DNA of 64,000 nt from Pseudomonas sp. MYb60 (GTDB lineage Bacteria > Pseudomonadota > Gammaproteobacteria > Pseudomonadales > Pseudomonadaceae). The position numbers were made by a program, and so were the translations under genes. This document shows, in pieces, positions 9,604 to 19,846 of this stretch (positions within the stretch are counted from its first letter, which is position 1; each line of letters opens with the position of its first letter). The stretch is taken from NCBI RefSeq assembly GCF_002979555.1, contig NZ_PCOZ01000001.1, positions 372,001 to 436,000 on the forward strand, in the 5' to 3' direction. A model generated the notes under the pieces. It saw only the letters and a list, made by a program, of their open reading frames with translations. It had not been told where the DNA came from and searched no databases.

Positions 9604-10206
9604 ATGAGCGTACTCGTCGGCAAACAAGCCCCGGATTTCGACGTACCCGCCGTCCTCGGCAATGGCGAAATCGTAGACAGCTTCAAACTGTCCGAAGCCA
9701 TCAAAGGCAAATACGGCCTGGTGTTCTTCTACCCGCTGGACTTCACCTTCGTCTGCCCTTCGGAGCTGATCGCTCTGGATCACCGCATGGACGATTTCAA
9801 GGCGCGCAACGTTGAAGTGGTCGCTGTCTCCATCGACTCCCATTTCACTCACAACGCCTGGCGCAACACCGCCATCAACGATGGCGGCATCGGCAAAGTC
9901 AAATACACCATGGCTGCCGACCTGAAACACGAAATTGCCAAGGCCTACGACGTTGAGTCCGAAGGCGGCGTGGCTTTCCGTGGCGCGTTCCTGATCGACG
10001 ACAAAGGCGTGGTTCGCTCCCAGATCGTCAACGACCTGCCGCTGGGTCGTAACATGGAAGAGCTGATCCGTCTGGTTGACGCCCTGCAATTCCACGAAGA
10101 GCACGGTGAAGTCTGCCCTGCCAACTGGAAAAAAGGCGACAAAGGCATGAACGCTTCGCCAGAAGGTGTCGCGGCTTACCTGACCGAGAACGCTGGCAAG
10201 CTGTAA
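9604..10206 (+). CDS. Typical 2-Cys peroxiredoxin (AhpC/TSA family)
   Basis: Reduces hydrogen peroxide and organic hydroperoxides. The peroxidatic Cys lies in DFTFVCPSELIAL (about residue 51) and the resolving Cys in GEVCPANW (about residue 172); 200 residues, full length. ATG start after an AGGAGA ribosome site. Orthologous in place to P. aeruginosa PA3529, beside bfd and rnt. Promoter elements lie in the 244-bp gap shared with bfd. The reductant (thioredoxin or AhpF) cannot be told from the sequence. Confidence 0.95.
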   Translation: MSVLVGKQAPDFDVPAVLGNGEIVDSFKLSEAIKGKYGLVFFYPLDFTFVCPSELIALDHRMDDFKARNVEVVAVSIDSHFTHNAWRNTAINDGGIGKVKYTMAADLKHEIAKAYDVESEGGVAFRGAFLIDDKGVVRSQIVNDLPLGRNMEELIRLVDALQFHEEHGEVCPANWKKGDKGMNASPEGVAAYLTENAGKL

Positions 10207-10222
10207 GCCAGGTTCGAGGTAC

Positions 10223-10254
10223 AAAAAAACCGGCCTGTAAAGGCCGGTTTTTTT
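10223..10254. terminator. Bidirectional terminator between the peroxiredoxin gene and rnt
   Basis: ACCGGCCT and AGGCCGGT with a GTAA loop, preceded by A7 and followed by T7. The symmetrical A/T runs let it stop both convergent genes. Confidence 0.92.
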
Positions 10255-10271
10255 ATGCGTGGGAAACGACC

Positions 10272-10946
10272 CTAGTCGCCGAAATCTTCCCAACCGCCCA
10301 TCTGCTTCCAGCGGTTGACGATGCCGCAGAACAGCTCGGCCGTCTTTTCGGTGTCGTAGCGGGCCGAGTGGGCCTCACGACCGTCAAAGTCGATGCCGGC
10401 TGCCTGGCAGGCCTTGGCCAAAACGGTTTGACCGTAAGCCAGGCCAGCCAGGGTCGCGGTGTCAAAGCTGGAGAAGGGGTGAAACGGGTTGCGCTTCATG
10501 TCCAGTCGCGCCACGGCGGCGTTCAGGAAGCCCAGGTCGAAGCTGCTGTTGTGGCCGACCAGGATCGCGCGTTTGCAGCCATTGGCCTTCAACGCTTTGC
10601 GCACACCCCGGAAGATATCGGTCAGCGCCGCTTCTTCACTCACCGCCATGCGCAGTGGGTGATCGAGCTTGATCCCGGTGAACTCCAGGGCCGCTGCTTC
10701 GATATTCGCACCTTCAAACGGTTCGACGCGGAAGAAGTGGGTGTGGTCGGGGTAGACGAAGCCCTGTTCATCCATGCCGATGGTGGTTGCGGCAATTTCC
10801 AGCAGTGCGTCGGTGGCGCAATTGAAACCACCGGTTTCTACGTCGATGACAACCGGCAGATAACCGCGAAACCGCTCGGCCATCGGATGACGGGAACCGC
10901 CGCCGCCACTGTGCTCGTGTTCGTCGTCGTAATGGTCTTCACTCAC
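10272..10946 (-). CDS. rnt: Ribonuclease T
   Basis: 3'-5' exoribonuclease of the DEDD family that trims the 3' ends of tRNAs, 5S and 23S rRNA. 224 residues. Exo I motif DVETGGFN at about residues 36-43 supplies Asp and Glu, Exo II is [11 protein letters not shown] near residue 130, Exo [17 protein letters not shown] lies near 190. The start codon is GTG, overlapping the pyrC stop in a GTGA junction, so translation is coupled to pyrC. Order pyrC-rnt is conserved in Pseudomonas. Confidence 0.96.
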   Translation of the reverse strand: MSEDHYDDEHEHSGGGGSRHPMAERFRGYLPVVIDVETGGFNCATDALLEIAATTIGMDEQGFVYPDHTHFFRVEPFEGANIEAAALEFTGIKLDHPLRMAVSEEAALTDIFRGVRKALKANGCKRAILVGHNSSFDLGFLNAAVARLDMKRNPFHPFSSFDTATLAGLAYGQTVLAKACQAAGIDFDGREAHSARYDTEKTAELFCGIVNRWKQMGGWEDFGD

Positions 10947-11989
10947 TTGCTTTCCTCCAGCAGGCGCCAGCGCAGTGTTTCACCGGCGCGCAGCGGGATG
11001 ACGGTCAGCTCGCCAAAAGGCAGGCTGGCAGGGGCGGTCCAGTCTTCACGAACCAGGGTGATGCGGTCGGTATTCGCCGGCAGGCCGTAGAAACGCGGGC
11101 CGTGGAGGCTGGCGAAACCTTCGAGTTTGTCCAGGGCGTTGCGCTGCTCGAAGGCTTCGGCGTACAGCTCGATTGCCGCGTAGGCGGTGTAGCAACCGGC
11201 ACAGCCGCACGCAGCTTCCTTGGCGTGCTGGGCGTGGGGCGCCGAGTCGGTGCCGAGGAAGAACTTCGGGTTGCCGCTGGTGGCGGCATCCAGCAAAGCC
11301 ACCTGGTGGGTGTTGCGCTTGAGGATCGGCAAGCAGTAGAAGTGCGGCCGGATCCCGCCCACCAGCATGTGGTTGCGGTTGTACAGCAGGTGGTGCGCGG
11401 TGATGGTCGCGCCCACGTTGGCCGAGGCCTCGGTGACGAACTGCACGGCATCGGCCGTGGTGATGTGCTCGAACACCACCTTGAGCGTCGGGAACAACTC
11501 CACCACACGGCGCATGTGCTCGTCGATGAAGATCTTCTCGCGGTCGAACACGTCCACGTCGCCACGGGTGACTTCACCGTGGATCAACAGTGGCATACCG
11601 ACTTCGGCCATGGCTTCGATGGCGGGCAGGATCTTGTCGATGCTGGTCACGCCGGAGTCGGAGTTGGTGGTCGCGCCGGCCGGGTACAGCTTGGCGGCGT
11701 GCACGTAGCCGCTGGCCTTGGCTTCACGAATTTCTTCGGGCTGGGTGCGGTCGGTGAGGTAGAGCACCATCAACGGTTCGAAGCGGCTGCCGGCCGGCCG
11801 CGCAGCGAGGATCCGCTGGCGATAGGCATCGGCTTCAGCGGCGTTGCGCACCGGAGGTACCAGGTTAGGCATGATAATGGCGCGGCCAAACGTGCGCGCT
11901 ACATCGGCCACGGTTTGGGGTAACGCAGCACCATCGCGAAGATGAATATGCCAGTCGTCGGGACGCAGCAGGGTCAGGCGGTCGGACAT
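10943..11989 (-). CDS. pyrC: Dihydroorotase
   Basis: Zinc amidohydrolase that closes carbamoyl-aspartate to dihydroorotate in pyrimidine synthesis. 348 residues, the E. coli-type (class II) length. Metal-binding HIHLRD at about residues 14-19, carboxylated Lys in [13 protein letters not shown] at about 100, and further His residues in LLIHGEV and FEHITT. The start was placed at the ATG ending at 11989, not a longer upstream extension, because it gives the family N-terminus [14 protein letters not shown]. First gene of pyrC-rnt. Confidence 0.97.
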   Translation of the reverse strand: MSDRLTLLRPDDWHIHLRDGAALPQTVADVARTFGRAIIMPNLVPPVRNAAEADAYRQRILAARPAGSRFEPLMVLYLTDRTQPEEIREAKASGYVHAAKLYPAGATTNSDSGVTSIDKILPAIEAMAEVGMPLLIHGEVTRGDVDVFDREKIFIDEHMRRVVELFPTLKVVFEHITTADAVQFVTEASANVGATITAHHLLYNRNHMLVGGIRPHFYCLPILKRNTHQVALLDAATSGNPKFFLGTDSAPHAQHAKEAACGCAGCYTAYAAIELYAEAFEQRNALDKLEGFASLHGPRFYGLPANTDRITLVREDWTAPASLPFGELTVIPLRAGETLRWRLLEESK

Positions 11990-12145
11990 TGGGGATTCCA
12001 GGCGGGTCAATCTGGGGCGAATGCTACCGGAAAAGACTCTTGCAGGCACTCGCTATCAAGTTTTGCAGGATGCATCCGATAGCCTTTTGTATGCCTTATC
12101 GATGTATGACGCTTTGAAGTGTTGTAGAAACCAGTGGAGCCTCCC

Positions 12146-13054
12146 GTGCGCCAGCATTATCTAGCCCTGCTCAGTGTGTTCGCCAGCCTGCCTGCGATGG
12201 CCCTCACGTTCCAGACACGCCTGGAGAATATTGAGTGGAAGGTGGAAGGCGACAAATTCGAATGCCGCCTGACCCAACCGATCGCCGATTTCGGTTCGGG
12301 CGAGTTCGTGCGCCGGGCTGGCGAGCAGGCCACCTTTCGTCTCAAAGCCTATAACGGCTCGCTCGGAGCTGGCTCGGCAACCTTGTTGGCCGCCGCCGCG
12401 CCCTGGCAGCCGGGCCGCGGCGATATCAACCTCGGTGCTGTGCGTGCCGGTAGTGGCGATGTGCTGTTCAACAGCTCCCAGGCGCAGGCAGGGCGCCTGT
12501 TCAACGGCTTGCTGGAAGGGCGCTCACCGACAGTCCGGCATTACGGGCGTGAGGGGGGGTACTCGGAAATTCGCCTGCTCCCGGTAAAATTCAACAAGGC
12601 CTACAGCGACTATCAGCTGTGCACCGCCAAACTGCTGCCGATGAATTACGATCAGGTCAAACAGACGGTGGTGGGTTTTCCAGGCGGTGGCATCGAGTTG
12701 GACGCGGCCGCCAAGCAGCGGTTGGCAGTCATTCTCGAGTTCATGAAGGCCGATCCGAGCGTCAACCATATCGAGTTGAATGGCCACTCGGACAACAGCG
12801 GCAACCGCTTGACCAATCGGGATGTGTCACGCCGCCGTGCCCTGGCGGTCATGGAGTATTTCAAGGCCAATGGCATCCAGGAGTCGCAGATCACGATGCG
12901 TTTCCATGGCGAAAGCTACCCGCTGGCCCCCAACACCAATGCCGCCAACCGCGCGCGCAACCGCCGTGTCAGCATCCAACTTGAGCGCGTGGCGGCTCCC
13001 GAGAAAGCGGCGCCCCAGGCAACCGGCCCAAGCAACCCGGCGGCGACCTCTTAA
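12146..13054 (+). CDS. motY: MotY-like OmpA-family flagellar stator protein
   Basis: Exported peptidoglycan-binding protein; its Pseudomonas orthologue (PA3526) sits in the T-ring and is needed for motor function with MotAB and MotCD. An N-terminal signal peptide (about residues 1-19, ending LPAMA) precedes a MotY-specific N-domain and a C-terminal OmpA-like domain (about 175-285) with IELNGHSDNSGNR and NRARNRRVSIQLER. The GTG at 12146 is preferred over an in-frame GTG at 12134 since GGAG lies 6 nt upstream. The tail after residue 285 is Pro/Ala-rich. Its place between pyrC and argG matches P. aeruginosa. Confidence 0.9.
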   Translation: MRQHYLALLSVFASLPAMALTFQTRLENIEWKVEGDKFECRLTQPIADFGSGEFVRRAGEQATFRLKAYNGSLGAGSATLLAAAAPWQPGRGDINLGAVRAGSGDVLFNSSQAQAGRLFNGLLEGRSPTVRHYGREGGYSEIRLLPVKFNKAYSDYQLCTAKLLPMNYDQVKQTVVGFPGGGIELDAAAKQRLAVILEFMKADPSVNHIELNGHSDNSGNRLTNRDVSRRRALAVMEYFKANGIQESQITMRFHGESYPLAPNTNAANRARNRRVSIQLERVAAPEKAAPQATGPSNPAATS

Positions 13055-13183
13055 CGCGCGACCATCGGTCGCTCGTTCGACATAATCTGTCGCTTTATCT
13101 TCATTTGCTGTCGCGCCCCTGTAAATTCACGGTTTTGGTCGGTAGAATCGACGGCTTTCCGTACAACCCCGTGGAGTGATGGC

Positions 13184-14401
13184 ATGGCCGACGTAAACAA
13201 GGTCGTTCTCGCGTATTCCGGCGGCCTGGACACTTCGGTGATCCTCAAGTGGCTGCAGGATACTTATAACTGTGAAGTGGTGACCTTCACCGCTGACCTG
13301 GGTCAGGGCGAAGAGGTCGAACCTGCACGTGCCAAGGCGCAAGCCATGGGCGTGAAAGAGATCTACATTGACGACCTGCGCGAAGAGTTCGTCCGCGATT
13401 TCGTTTTCCCGATGTTTCGCGCCAACACCGTCTACGAAGGCGAGTACCTGCTGGGTACCTCCATCGCACGTCCGCTGATCGCCAAGCGTTTGATTGAAAT
13501 CGCCAACGAGACCGGGGCTGACGCCATTTCCCATGGCGCTACCGGCAAAGGCAACGACCAGGTACGTTTCGAACTGGGTGCCTATGCGCTCAAGCCAGGC
13601 GTGAAGGTGATTGCCCCTTGGCGCGAATGGGACCTGCTGTCCCGTGAAAAGCTGATGGATTACGCTGAAAAGCACGCAATCCCGATCGAGCGTCACGGCA
13701 AGAAGAAGTCCCCGTACTCGATGGACGCCAACTTGCTGCACATCTCCTATGAAGGCGGCGTGCTGGAAGACACCTGGACCGAGCACGAAGAAGACATGTG
13801 GAAATGGACCGTCTCCCCGGAGAACGCGCCCGACAAACCACAGTACCTGGAACTGACCTACCGCAACGGCGACATCGTCGCGCTGGACGGCGTCGAAATG
13901 ACCCCGGCCACCGTGCTGGCGACCCTGAACCGTATCGGTGGCGAGCACGGTATCGGTCGTCTCGACATCGTCGAGAACCGTTACGTGGGCATGAAGTCCC
14001 GTGGCTGCTACGAAACCCCGGGCGGCACCATCATGCTGCGTGCCCACCGCGCGATCGAGTCCATCACCCTGGACCGCGAAGTGGCTCACCTCAAAGACGA
14101 GCTGATGCCCAAGTACGCCAGCCTGATCTACACCGGCTACTGGTGGAGTCCTGAGCGTCTGATGCTGCAACAGATGATCGACGCTTCCCAGGTGCACGTG
14201 AATGGCGTTGTGCGCCTGAAGCTGTACAAAGGCAACGTGATCGTGACCGGTCGTAAATCCGACGAGTCGCTGTTCGATGCGAATATCGCCACCTTCGAAG
14301 AAGATGGCGGCGCCTACAACCAGGCGGACGCAGCGGGCTTTATCAAGTTGAACGCACTGCGCATGCGCATTGCCGCCAACAAGGGTCGCTCGTTGTTCTG
14401 A
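13184..14401 (+). CDS. argG: Argininosuccinate synthase
   Basis: ATP-dependent joining of citrulline and aspartate, the seventh step of arginine synthesis. 405 residues, with the P-loop-like [10 protein letters not shown] at about residues 9-18, [13 protein letters not shown] near 115-127 and [12 protein letters not shown] near 270. Preceded by a GGAG ribosome site and followed by a strong terminator. argF, 8 kb away on the opposite strand, makes its substrate. Confidence 0.98.
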   Translation: MADVNKVVLAYSGGLDTSVILKWLQDTYNCEVVTFTADLGQGEEVEPARAKAQAMGVKEIYIDDLREEFVRDFVFPMFRANTVYEGEYLLGTSIARPLIAKRLIEIANETGADAISHGATGKGNDQVRFELGAYALKPGVKVIAPWREWDLLSREKLMDYAEKHAIPIERHGKKKSPYSMDANLLHISYEGGVLEDTWTEHEEDMWKWTVSPENAPDKPQYLELTYRNGDIVALDGVEMTPATVLATLNRIGGEHGIGRLDIVENRYVGMKSRGCYETPGGTIMLRAHRAIESITLDREVAHLKDELMPKYASLIYTGYWWSPERLMLQQMIDASQVHVNGVVRLKLYKGNVIVTGRKSDESLFDANIATFEEDGGAYNQADAAGFIKLNALRMRIAANKGRSLF

Positions 14402-14422
14402 GTGTTCCGCCCGTTGTGAAAG

Positions 14423-14453
14423 ATGGCCCCTTGTTCAAGGGGCCATTTTTTTT
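14423..14453 (+). terminator. Rho-independent terminator of argG
   Basis: ATGGCCCCTT and AAGGGGCCAT pair perfectly (10 bp) around a GTTC loop and are followed by T8. Confidence 0.95.
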
Positions 14454-14454
14454 G

Positions 14455-15015
14455 CCCGGTTAAATTAGTCCGGATTGTAATGTTTAAAGTTGTTAAACAT
14501 GTGTGGATGTTTTGCAGTGTAGAGGTTTTTCAAGGCGCTACTTGTGTGCCGCAAGTGATTGGGTTTTATAGCGCAATGAATTTTTTACAGCACAACAGGA
14601 ACTGCTCTTACAGAAAATTCACTCATGCCAGTACAGCGAGGATGTAAGACGCTGAATAGTCTGTAGGAATTTTGGGCGTAAATAAATATGTTTAATGGAA
14701 CTGAATCAGTTGACGTTTCCCTGTCGCTTTTTACCGTAGCGGCCGGGAAGCAAGGGACATTTCCTGAAAGGAATGTGCGTTACGATTACCCGCTCTGGTA
14801 CAGCCCGCGGAGATTTCACACAGATTATGTCCAGCGCAGGAAAGTTCTGAAAGCCGCCATAAAACTCGATACATCTGAGCTGGTGTTTTTTTGTAGGTTA
14901 TTTCTCTTATCGTTGTGGGTTGGGTCTCTGCTTGCTGTTGCTTGGGGGGGAATGCTATGCCAACCGGTAAACGACTAGGCTATTGTGCTTGCTCTAAATA
15001 ATTCGAACAGCGAAA
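14455..15015. other. AT-rich intergenic stretch between argG and the response regulator
   Basis: About 560 bp, visibly richer in A and T than the flanks (for example 14460-14600 and 14880-15010). Two open frames exist on the plus strand but neither shows a good ribosome site; one is listed separately as doubtful. The stretch may hold the promoter and long leader of the response regulator gene, or a remnant of transferred DNA. Confidence 0.5.
14688..14978 (+). CDS. Doubtful small open frame with one possible membrane segment
   Basis: 96 codons from an ATG in the AT-rich stretch. Residues about 66-90 form a hydrophobic segment (FFCRLFLLSLWVGSLLAVAW). There is no good ribosome site, codon use differs from neighbouring genes, and no family is recognised. 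It ends about 50 bp before the response regulator gene. Probably non-coding, but a small membrane protein cannot be excluded. Confidence 0.15.
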   Translation: MFNGTESVDVSLSLFTVAAGKQGTFPERNVRYDYPLWYSPRRFHTDYVQRRKVLKAAIKLDTSELVFFCRLFLLSLWVGSLLAVAWGGMLCQPVND

Positions 15016-15027
15016 TTGGACTTTCTC

Positions 15028-15660
15028 ATGAATAAAGTGCTGATCGTGGATGATCATCCCGTCATTCGTCTTGCTGTGCGTATGCTAATGGAGCGTCATG
15101 GTTATGAGGTCGTTGCCGAGACCGATAACGGAGTCGATGCGCTGCAACTTGCACGGGAGCATATGCCGGACATTGTCATACTGGATATTGGTATTCCCAA
15201 ACTTGACGGCCTGGAAGTTATTTGCCGGCTGTCGTCCACCAAACAACCCGCGCCGTTCAAGGTGCTGGTGTTGACCTCACAGGCCCCCGGGCATTTCTCC
15301 ATGCGCTGCATGCAGGCGGGGGCCGCTGGTTACGTGTGCAAGCAGCAGGACCTGACCGAATTGCTCAGTGCGATCAAGGCCGTGCTTTCGGGATACAGCT
15401 ATTTCCCGAATCAGGCACTCAATTCGGTGCGTTCAACCATGGGCAATGCCAGTGAAGCCGACATGGTCGAGCGTTTATCGGGGCGCGAGATGATGGTGTT
15501 GCAGCAACTGGCCAAGGGCAAGACCAACAAGGAGATCGCGGACGGAATGTTCTTGAGCAACAAGACCGTCAGCACCTACAAGACGCGCCTGTTACTCAAG
15601 CTCAACGCCAGGTCCCTGGTGGATCTGATTGAATTGGCCCAGCGTAATGGCCTGGTGTAG
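15028..15660 (+). CDS. Orphan NarL/LuxR-family response regulator (BvgA/EvgA-like)
   Basis: DNA-binding response regulator of 210 residues. The receiver domain spans about 1-120 with acidic pocket DDH at residues 7-9, phospho-acceptor Asp in DIVILDIGIPKLDG (about 54) and the conserved Lys in AGYVCK. A LuxR-type helix-turn-helix occupies about 145-205 (LSGREMMVLQQLAKGKTNKEIA). ATG at 15028 was chosen over an upstream TTG. No sensor kinase gene is adjacent. Overall layout resembles BvgA/EvgA/RocA regulators that act with unlinked hybrid kinases; the partner is unknown. Confidence 0.88.
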   Translation: MNKVLIVDDHPVIRLAVRMLMERHGYEVVAETDNGVDALQLAREHMPDIVILDIGIPKLDGLEVICRLSSTKQPAPFKVLVLTSQAPGHFSMRCMQAGAAGYVCKQQDLTELLSAIKAVLSGYSYFPNQALNSVRSTMGNASEADMVERLSGREMMVLQQLAKGKTNKEIADGMFLSNKTVSTYKTRLLLKLNARSLVDLIELAQRNGLV

Positions 15661-15697
15661 AGGAGGGTAGCCCCGCCGACATGCCAGGCTGTCGGCA

Positions 15698-15728
15698 GAA
15701 AAAAAGCCTCCGTCAGGGGGGCTTCCGA
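15698..15728 (-). terminator. Probable terminator of the PA3496-like gene
   Basis: On the minus strand GAAGCCCCCC-TGAC-GGAGGCTT with a T7 tail. The stem is imperfect in the middle. It may also slow transcription coming from the response regulator gene on the other strand. Confidence 0.6.
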
Positions 15729-15743
15729 CCGTCAACCCTGTGA

Positions 15744-15926
15744 TCAGAGATCGAAGTCGTAATCGGCCAGTTGTTTTTGCAAGCGTCGCTCTTCCAGAAG
15801 ATTATCGATGGTGCGGCGTTTGCTGAGATTCGTCTTGGCTACCTCGGCAACAGGTGCTTCTGCCCCATCGTCATCCGACTCAACGAGGTCGTCATCTACT
15901 TCCAGTTGTTCTTTGCCAGTGCTCAT
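15744..15926 (-). CDS. Small PA3496-family protein
   Basis: 60 residues, acidic in the first half (VDDDLVESDDDGAE) and basic/helical in the second (KRRTIDNLLEERRLQKQL). It matches in location (next to nth) and pattern the PA3496 family, described as putative envelope-integrity proteins; the biochemical role is unknown. ATG at 15926 was preferred to a GTG three codons upstream since a GGAG lies 8 nt before it. No signal peptide or membrane segment is visible. Confidence 0.75.
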   Translation of the reverse strand: MSTGKEQLEVDDDLVESDDDGAEAPVAEVAKTNLSKRRTIDNLLEERRLQKQLADYDFDL

Positions 15927-16033
15927 AAGGTTCACTCCGGGCTAAGACTGCCGTTGGCGCTCCTTATAACGATAATCCATGAATGGGTAAAAAAGATTTT
16001 TTCAATCGACGGATGGAGAAAATCAATAAACCC

Positions 16034-16672
16034 TCAATCGTCGGACGTCTTGGCCTTGTATTCGCACAGGTCTTCAATGAGGCAACTGCCGCATCGCGGC
16101 TTGCGCGCCTGGCAAACGTAGCGTCCCAGCAGGATCAACCAATGGTGGGAGTCGAGCAGGTAGGGCTTGGGAACGAACTTCATCAGCTGTTTCTCTACCT
16201 CCACCACATTTTTCCCGGGAGCAATGCCCGTCCGGTTGCTGACCCGGAAAATATGCGTGTCGACGGCCATGGTCAGTTGCCGGAAAGCCGTATTGAGCAC
16301 CACATTCGCCGTCTTGCGACCCACGCCCGGCAGCGCCTCCAGTGCCTCGCGGGACTGGGGTACTTCACCGCCATGTAATTCCACCAGCAGGCGACACGTT
16401 TCGATAACGTTCTTGGCCTTGCTGTTATACAAACCGATGGTCTTGATGTATTCCGACAAACCCTCCACACCCAGGGCGTGGATTGCCTCCGGCGTATTGG
16501 CCACGGGGTAGAGCCTGGCCGTTGCCTTATTGACGCCGACGTCCGTGGACTGGGCCGAGAGAATCACCGCAATCAGCAATTCGAACGGTGTCGAGTAGGC
16601 CAGTTCGGTCTTGGGTTCCGGATTGTCTGCGTGAAGCCTGCGAAAAATTTCCAGGCGTTTTGCGGCATTCAT
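16034..16672 (-). CDS. nth: Endonuclease III
   Basis: DNA glycosylase/AP lyase that removes oxidised pyrimidines. 212 residues with the helix-hairpin-helix LPGVGRKTANVVL near residue 115 (catalytic Lys), the catalytic Asp in AVDTHIFRVSNRTG near 138, and a C-terminal Fe4S4 cluster C-x6-C-x2-C-x5-C (VCQARKPRCGSCLIEDLC). The start is the ATG at 16672, giving MNAAKRLEIF; it begins 49 bp after the rnfB stop on the same strand. Longer upstream frame overlapping rnfB was rejected. Confidence 0.97.
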   Translation of the reverse strand: MNAAKRLEIFRRLHADNPEPKTELAYSTPFELLIAVILSAQSTDVGVNKATARLYPVANTPEAIHALGVEGLSEYIKTIGLYNSKAKNVIETCRLLVELHGGEVPQSREALEALPGVGRKTANVVLNTAFRQLTMAVDTHIFRVSNRTGIAPGKNVVEVEKQLMKFVPKPYLLDSHHWLILLGRYVCQARKPRCGSCLIEDLCEYKAKTSDD

Positions 16673-16721
16673 GGGGTGGACAGTTCCTTGCAGGCGTTCA
16701 ACGAGGTTTGCAACCGCAGGC

Positions 16722-17693
16722 TCAGGCCTGGGACGCGGTTTGAGCATCCACCAAGCGCAGCGCCTCATCAAGTTTGCGCTGCGCGTCCGCCAGTTGTTGT
16801 GAATCAGACTGCTGGTCCTGTGCTCGCTTCAATTCGGCGCGGCGCATCGCCAACTGAATCTTGGCGCGCTTGATATCGGCGCTGTTGTCCGGCAACAGCT
16901 GGGCTGCTGGTTCACGGTGCACTTCGAGGGTGGCGAGTGCTTGTTCTGCGGCTTCAAATTGCTGTTGCAACACAATCAGCTGCGACTGTTGCTCAAAGGT
17001 TGGGGGGTGACCAAAGGCCTTCAAGGATTTGTGCAACTGGGCGCGACTCATGGCAACACCAACCTTGGCTTTTTTGATCGCCGCGTCGATGCCTGCCTGT
17101 TGGGCATCCTCCTGAGGGGCTGCCTCGGGGACCGGACGCTTGGCGCGGGCCAGGCGTTCGGCGTGCTTGTGTTGTTCCTCGCGCTGCAGGCGTGCACGGC
17201 GTTGCTCGAATCGCCGCCGGGCACGATCGCGCTTGAGCCCACGTGCATGCCGTTCGGTATCAGAGTTCGCCAGGCCTCCTACGATGGGCACTACATGGGT
17301 CAGGGGGCGCATCTCGATGCAGTCGACAGGGCACGGCGCCACACACAGGTCGCAACCGGTGCACTCGTCGATAATCACGGTGTGCATCAGCTTTGCGGCG
17401 CCGAGAATGGCATCCACCGGGCAGGCCTGGATGCATTTGGTGCAGCCAATGCATTCTGCTTCGCGGATATAGGCGATCTGGGCCGGGGCGTCCCCTCGAC
17501 TGATGTCCAGTTCCAACACCGGCACGCGCAGCAATCGTGCGAGGCCAGCAATGGTTTCCTGTCCGCCAGGCGGGCACTTGTTGATGGCTTCGCCCTGCGC
17601 GAGGCCTTCGGCGTAGGGCTTGCAGCCCGGGTGCCCGCATTTGCCGCATTGGGTCTGCGGCAACAGCGCGTCTATTCGTTGGATGAGGTTCAT
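16722..17693 (-). CDS. rnfB: RnfB-like ferredoxin, orphan and soluble, with a coiled-coil tail
   Basis: Iron-sulfur protein of the RnfB/RsxB family. The N-terminal cluster motif (CGKCGHPGC, then CPPGG) spans about residues 16-42; two Fe4S4 ferredoxin motifs follow ([12 protein letters not shown] near 83-94 and [12 protein letters not shown] near 113-124). Two features are unusual. The hydrophobic N-terminal helix of standard RnfB is missing, so the protein should be soluble. Residues about 150-323 form a charged helical tail with a repeated unit ([17 protein letters not shown] and [17 protein letters not shown]) like the C-terminal repeats of RnfC. No rnfA, C, D, G or E gene is present although nth, their usual neighbour in P. 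aeruginosa, is. Confidence 0.88.
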   Translation of the reverse strand: MNLIQRIDALLPQTQCGKCGHPGCKPYAEGLAQGEAINKCPPGGQETIAGLARLLRVPVLELDISRGDAPAQIAYIREAECIGCTKCIQACPVDAILGAAKLMHTVIIDECTGCDLCVAPCPVDCIEMRPLTHVVPIVGGLANSDTERHARGLKRDRARRRFEQRRARLQREEQHKHAERLARAKRPVPEAAPQEDAQQAGIDAAIKKAKVGVAMSRAQLHKSLKAFGHPPTFEQQSQLIVLQQQFEAAEQALATLEVHREPAAQLLPDNSADIKRAKIQLAMRRAELKRAQDQQSDSQQLADAQRKLDEALRLVDAQTASQA

Positions 17694-17794
17694 GCAGTGA
17701 TCATCGGCATGCCAGTTAACAAGCGGAGCTTGTTGGAGTGAGCGAGCTTGCCTTGCTCACCCCAAACACACCCAGACCCACAAACTGCGCGGGC

Positions 17795-19846
17795 TTACTT
17801 GATACGCTGACCCGGCTTGGCACCGCTGTCAGGGCTCAGCAGGTAGATCTCTTCACCACCAGGGCCGGCGGCCATCACCATGCCTTCGGAGATTCCGAAC
17901 TTCATTTTCCGTGGCTTGAGGTTGGCGATCATCATGGTCAGGCGACCATCGAGCTTGGACGGGTCCGGGTAAGCACTCTTGATCCCGGAGAACACGTTGC
18001 GTTGCTCGTCACCGATGTCGAGGGTCAGGCGCAGCAGCTTGTCGGCGCCTTCCACGGCTTCGGCCTTGATGATCAGCGCGACACGCAGGTCTACGGCAGC
18101 AAAGGCATCAAACTCGATTTCCGGCGACAGCGGGTCCTTGGCCAGCTCGCCGTTGCCGGCAGGCTTGGATTCGCCCGTATCAGTCTGGCTGGCGACCAGG
18201 TCTTCTTTCGAAGCATCGGTCATGGCCTGCACTTTCACGGGATCAATACGGGTCATCAGCGGCTTGAACTCGTTCAGTTGGTGGTTGCTCAGCAGGGTCG
18301 CGTGGTCGGCCCAGGTCAGCGGCGCAACGTTGAGGAACGCCTCTGCATCGGCGGCCAGCAATGGCAACACTGGCTTGAGAAAGATCACCAACTGACGGAA
18401 CAGGTTGACGCCGGTGGCGCAGATCGCCTGGACTTCAGCCTGCTTACCTTCCTGCTTGTTCAACGACCACGGAGCCTTGTCGGCGATCCAGGCGTTGGCA
18501 CGGTCGGCTAGGCCCATGATCTCGCGCATGGCGCGGGCGAAGTCGCGGGCTTCATAGGCGTCGGCAATGCTTGGCGCGGCAGCCAGGAAGGCGTCGGTCA
18601 GTTCCGGCGCAGCATTTTCGGCCACCAGTACACCGGCGTTGCCCTTGTGGATAAAACCGGCGCAGCGGCTGGCGATGTTGACGACCTTGCCCACCAGGTC
18701 CGAATTGACCTTTTGCACGAAGTCTTCCAGGTTCAGGTCCAGGTCATCGACGCCACGCCCCAGCTTGGAGGCGTAGTAGTAGCGCAGGTATTCCGGGGAC
18801 AAATGGTCAAGGTAGGTGCGCGCCTTGATAAAGGTGCCACGGGACTTGGACATTTTCTGGCCATTGACCGTCAGGTAGCCGTGCACGTTGATGCCGGTCG
18901 GCTTGCGGTAGCCCGAGCCTTCCAGCATCGCCGGCCAGAACAGGGCGTGGAAATTGACGATGTCCTTGCCGATGAAGTGGTACAGCTCGGCGGTGGAGTC
19001 CTTGCCCCAGAACGCGTCGAAGTCCAGCTCCGGCGTGCGCTCGCAGAGGTTCTTGAAGCTGGCCATGTAGCCGATCGGCGCATCGAGCCACACGTAGAAA
19101 TACTTGCCGGGTTCGCCCGGGATCTCGAAACCGAAGTACGGCGCATCGCGGGAAATGTCCCACTGTTGCAGGCCGGCATCCAGCCATTCGGCGATCTTGT
19201 TGGCCACGGCGTCCTGCAGGGTGCCGCTGCGGGTCCAGGTTTGCAGCATCTGCTGGAAATCCGGGAGCTTGAAGAAGAAGTGCTGGGAGTCCTTCAGTAC
19301 CGGGGTGGCACCGGAAATCGCCGACTTCGGATCCTTCAAGTCTGTCGGTGCATACGTGGCACCGCATTTCTCGCAGTTGTCACCGTACTGGTCCTCGGTG
19401 CCGCATTTCGGGCAGGTGCCCTTGATGAAGCGGTCGGCCAGGAACATTTTCTTTTCCGGGTCGAAATACTGGGTGATCGAACGCGTGGCGATGTGCCCGG
19501 CGTCTTTGAGGCGCAGGTAGATCTGGTTCGACAGCTCACGGTTTTCTTCGGCGTGGGTCGAATGGAAGTTGTCGAAGTCCACCAGGAACTCGGCAAAGTC
19601 GGCGCTGTGTTCAGCCTGCACGTTGGCGATCAGTTGTTCCGGGGTGATGCCTTCCTTTTCGGCGCGCAGCATGATGGCCGAACCGTGGGCGTCGTCCGCG
19701 CAGACATAGATGCATTGATTGCCGCGATGCTTCTGGAAGCGCACCCACATATCGGTCTGGATGTACTCAAGCATATGGCCAAGATGGATGGAACCATTGG
19801 CATAGGGCAGGGCGCTGGTGACGAGGATCTTGCGTGGCTCGGACAT
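17795..19846 (-). CDS. metG: Methionyl-tRNA synthetase
   Basis: Charges tRNA(Met) with methionine. 683 residues. HLGH ([11 protein letters not shown], about residues 18-28) and KMSKS (GQKMSKSRG, about 335) form the class I active site. A four-Cys zinc knuckle (CPKCG then CEKCG) lies near residues 147-163. The C-terminal dimerisation and tRNA-binding domain begins near residue 575 ([14 protein letters not shown]). Divergent from apbC, 172 bp apart. Confidence 0.98.
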   Translation of the reverse strand: MSEPRKILVTSALPYANGSIHLGHMLEYIQTDMWVRFQKHRGNQCIYVCADDAHGSAIMLRAEKEGITPEQLIANVQAEHSADFAEFLVDFDNFHSTHAEENRELSNQIYLRLKDAGHIATRSITQYFDPEKKMFLADRFIKGTCPKCGTEDQYGDNCEKCGATYAPTDLKDPKSAISGATPVLKDSQHFFFKLPDFQQMLQTWTRSGTLQDAVANKIAEWLDAGLQQWDISRDAPYFGFEIPGEPGKYFYVWLDAPIGYMASFKNLCERTPELDFDAFWGKDSTAELYHFIGKDIVNFHALFWPAMLEGSGYRKPTGINVHGYLTVNGQKMSKSRGTFIKARTYLDHLSPEYLRYYYASKLGRGVDDLDLNLEDFVQKVNSDLVGKVVNIASRCAGFIHKGNAGVLVAENAAPELTDAFLAAAPSIADAYEARDFARAMREIMGLADRANAWIADKAPWSLNKQEGKQAEVQAICATGVNLFRQLVIFLKPVLPLLAADAEAFLNVAPLTWADHATLLSNHQLNEFKPLMTRIDPVKVQAMTDASKEDLVASQTDTGESKPAGNGELAKDPLSPEIEFDAFAAVDLRVALIIKAEAVEGADKLLRLTLDIGDEQRNVFSGIKSAYPDPSKLDGRLTMMIANLKPRKMKFGISEGMVMAAGPGGEEIYLLSPDSGAKPGQRIK

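Noticed and set aside
14423..14647. 74-codon frame after argG
   Set aside because: Starts inside the argG terminator; no ribosome site or family.
16673..16771. Upstream extension of nth into rnfB
   Set aside because: The extra 33 residues overlap rnfB, do not look like the family N-terminus, and a good ATG exists at 16672.
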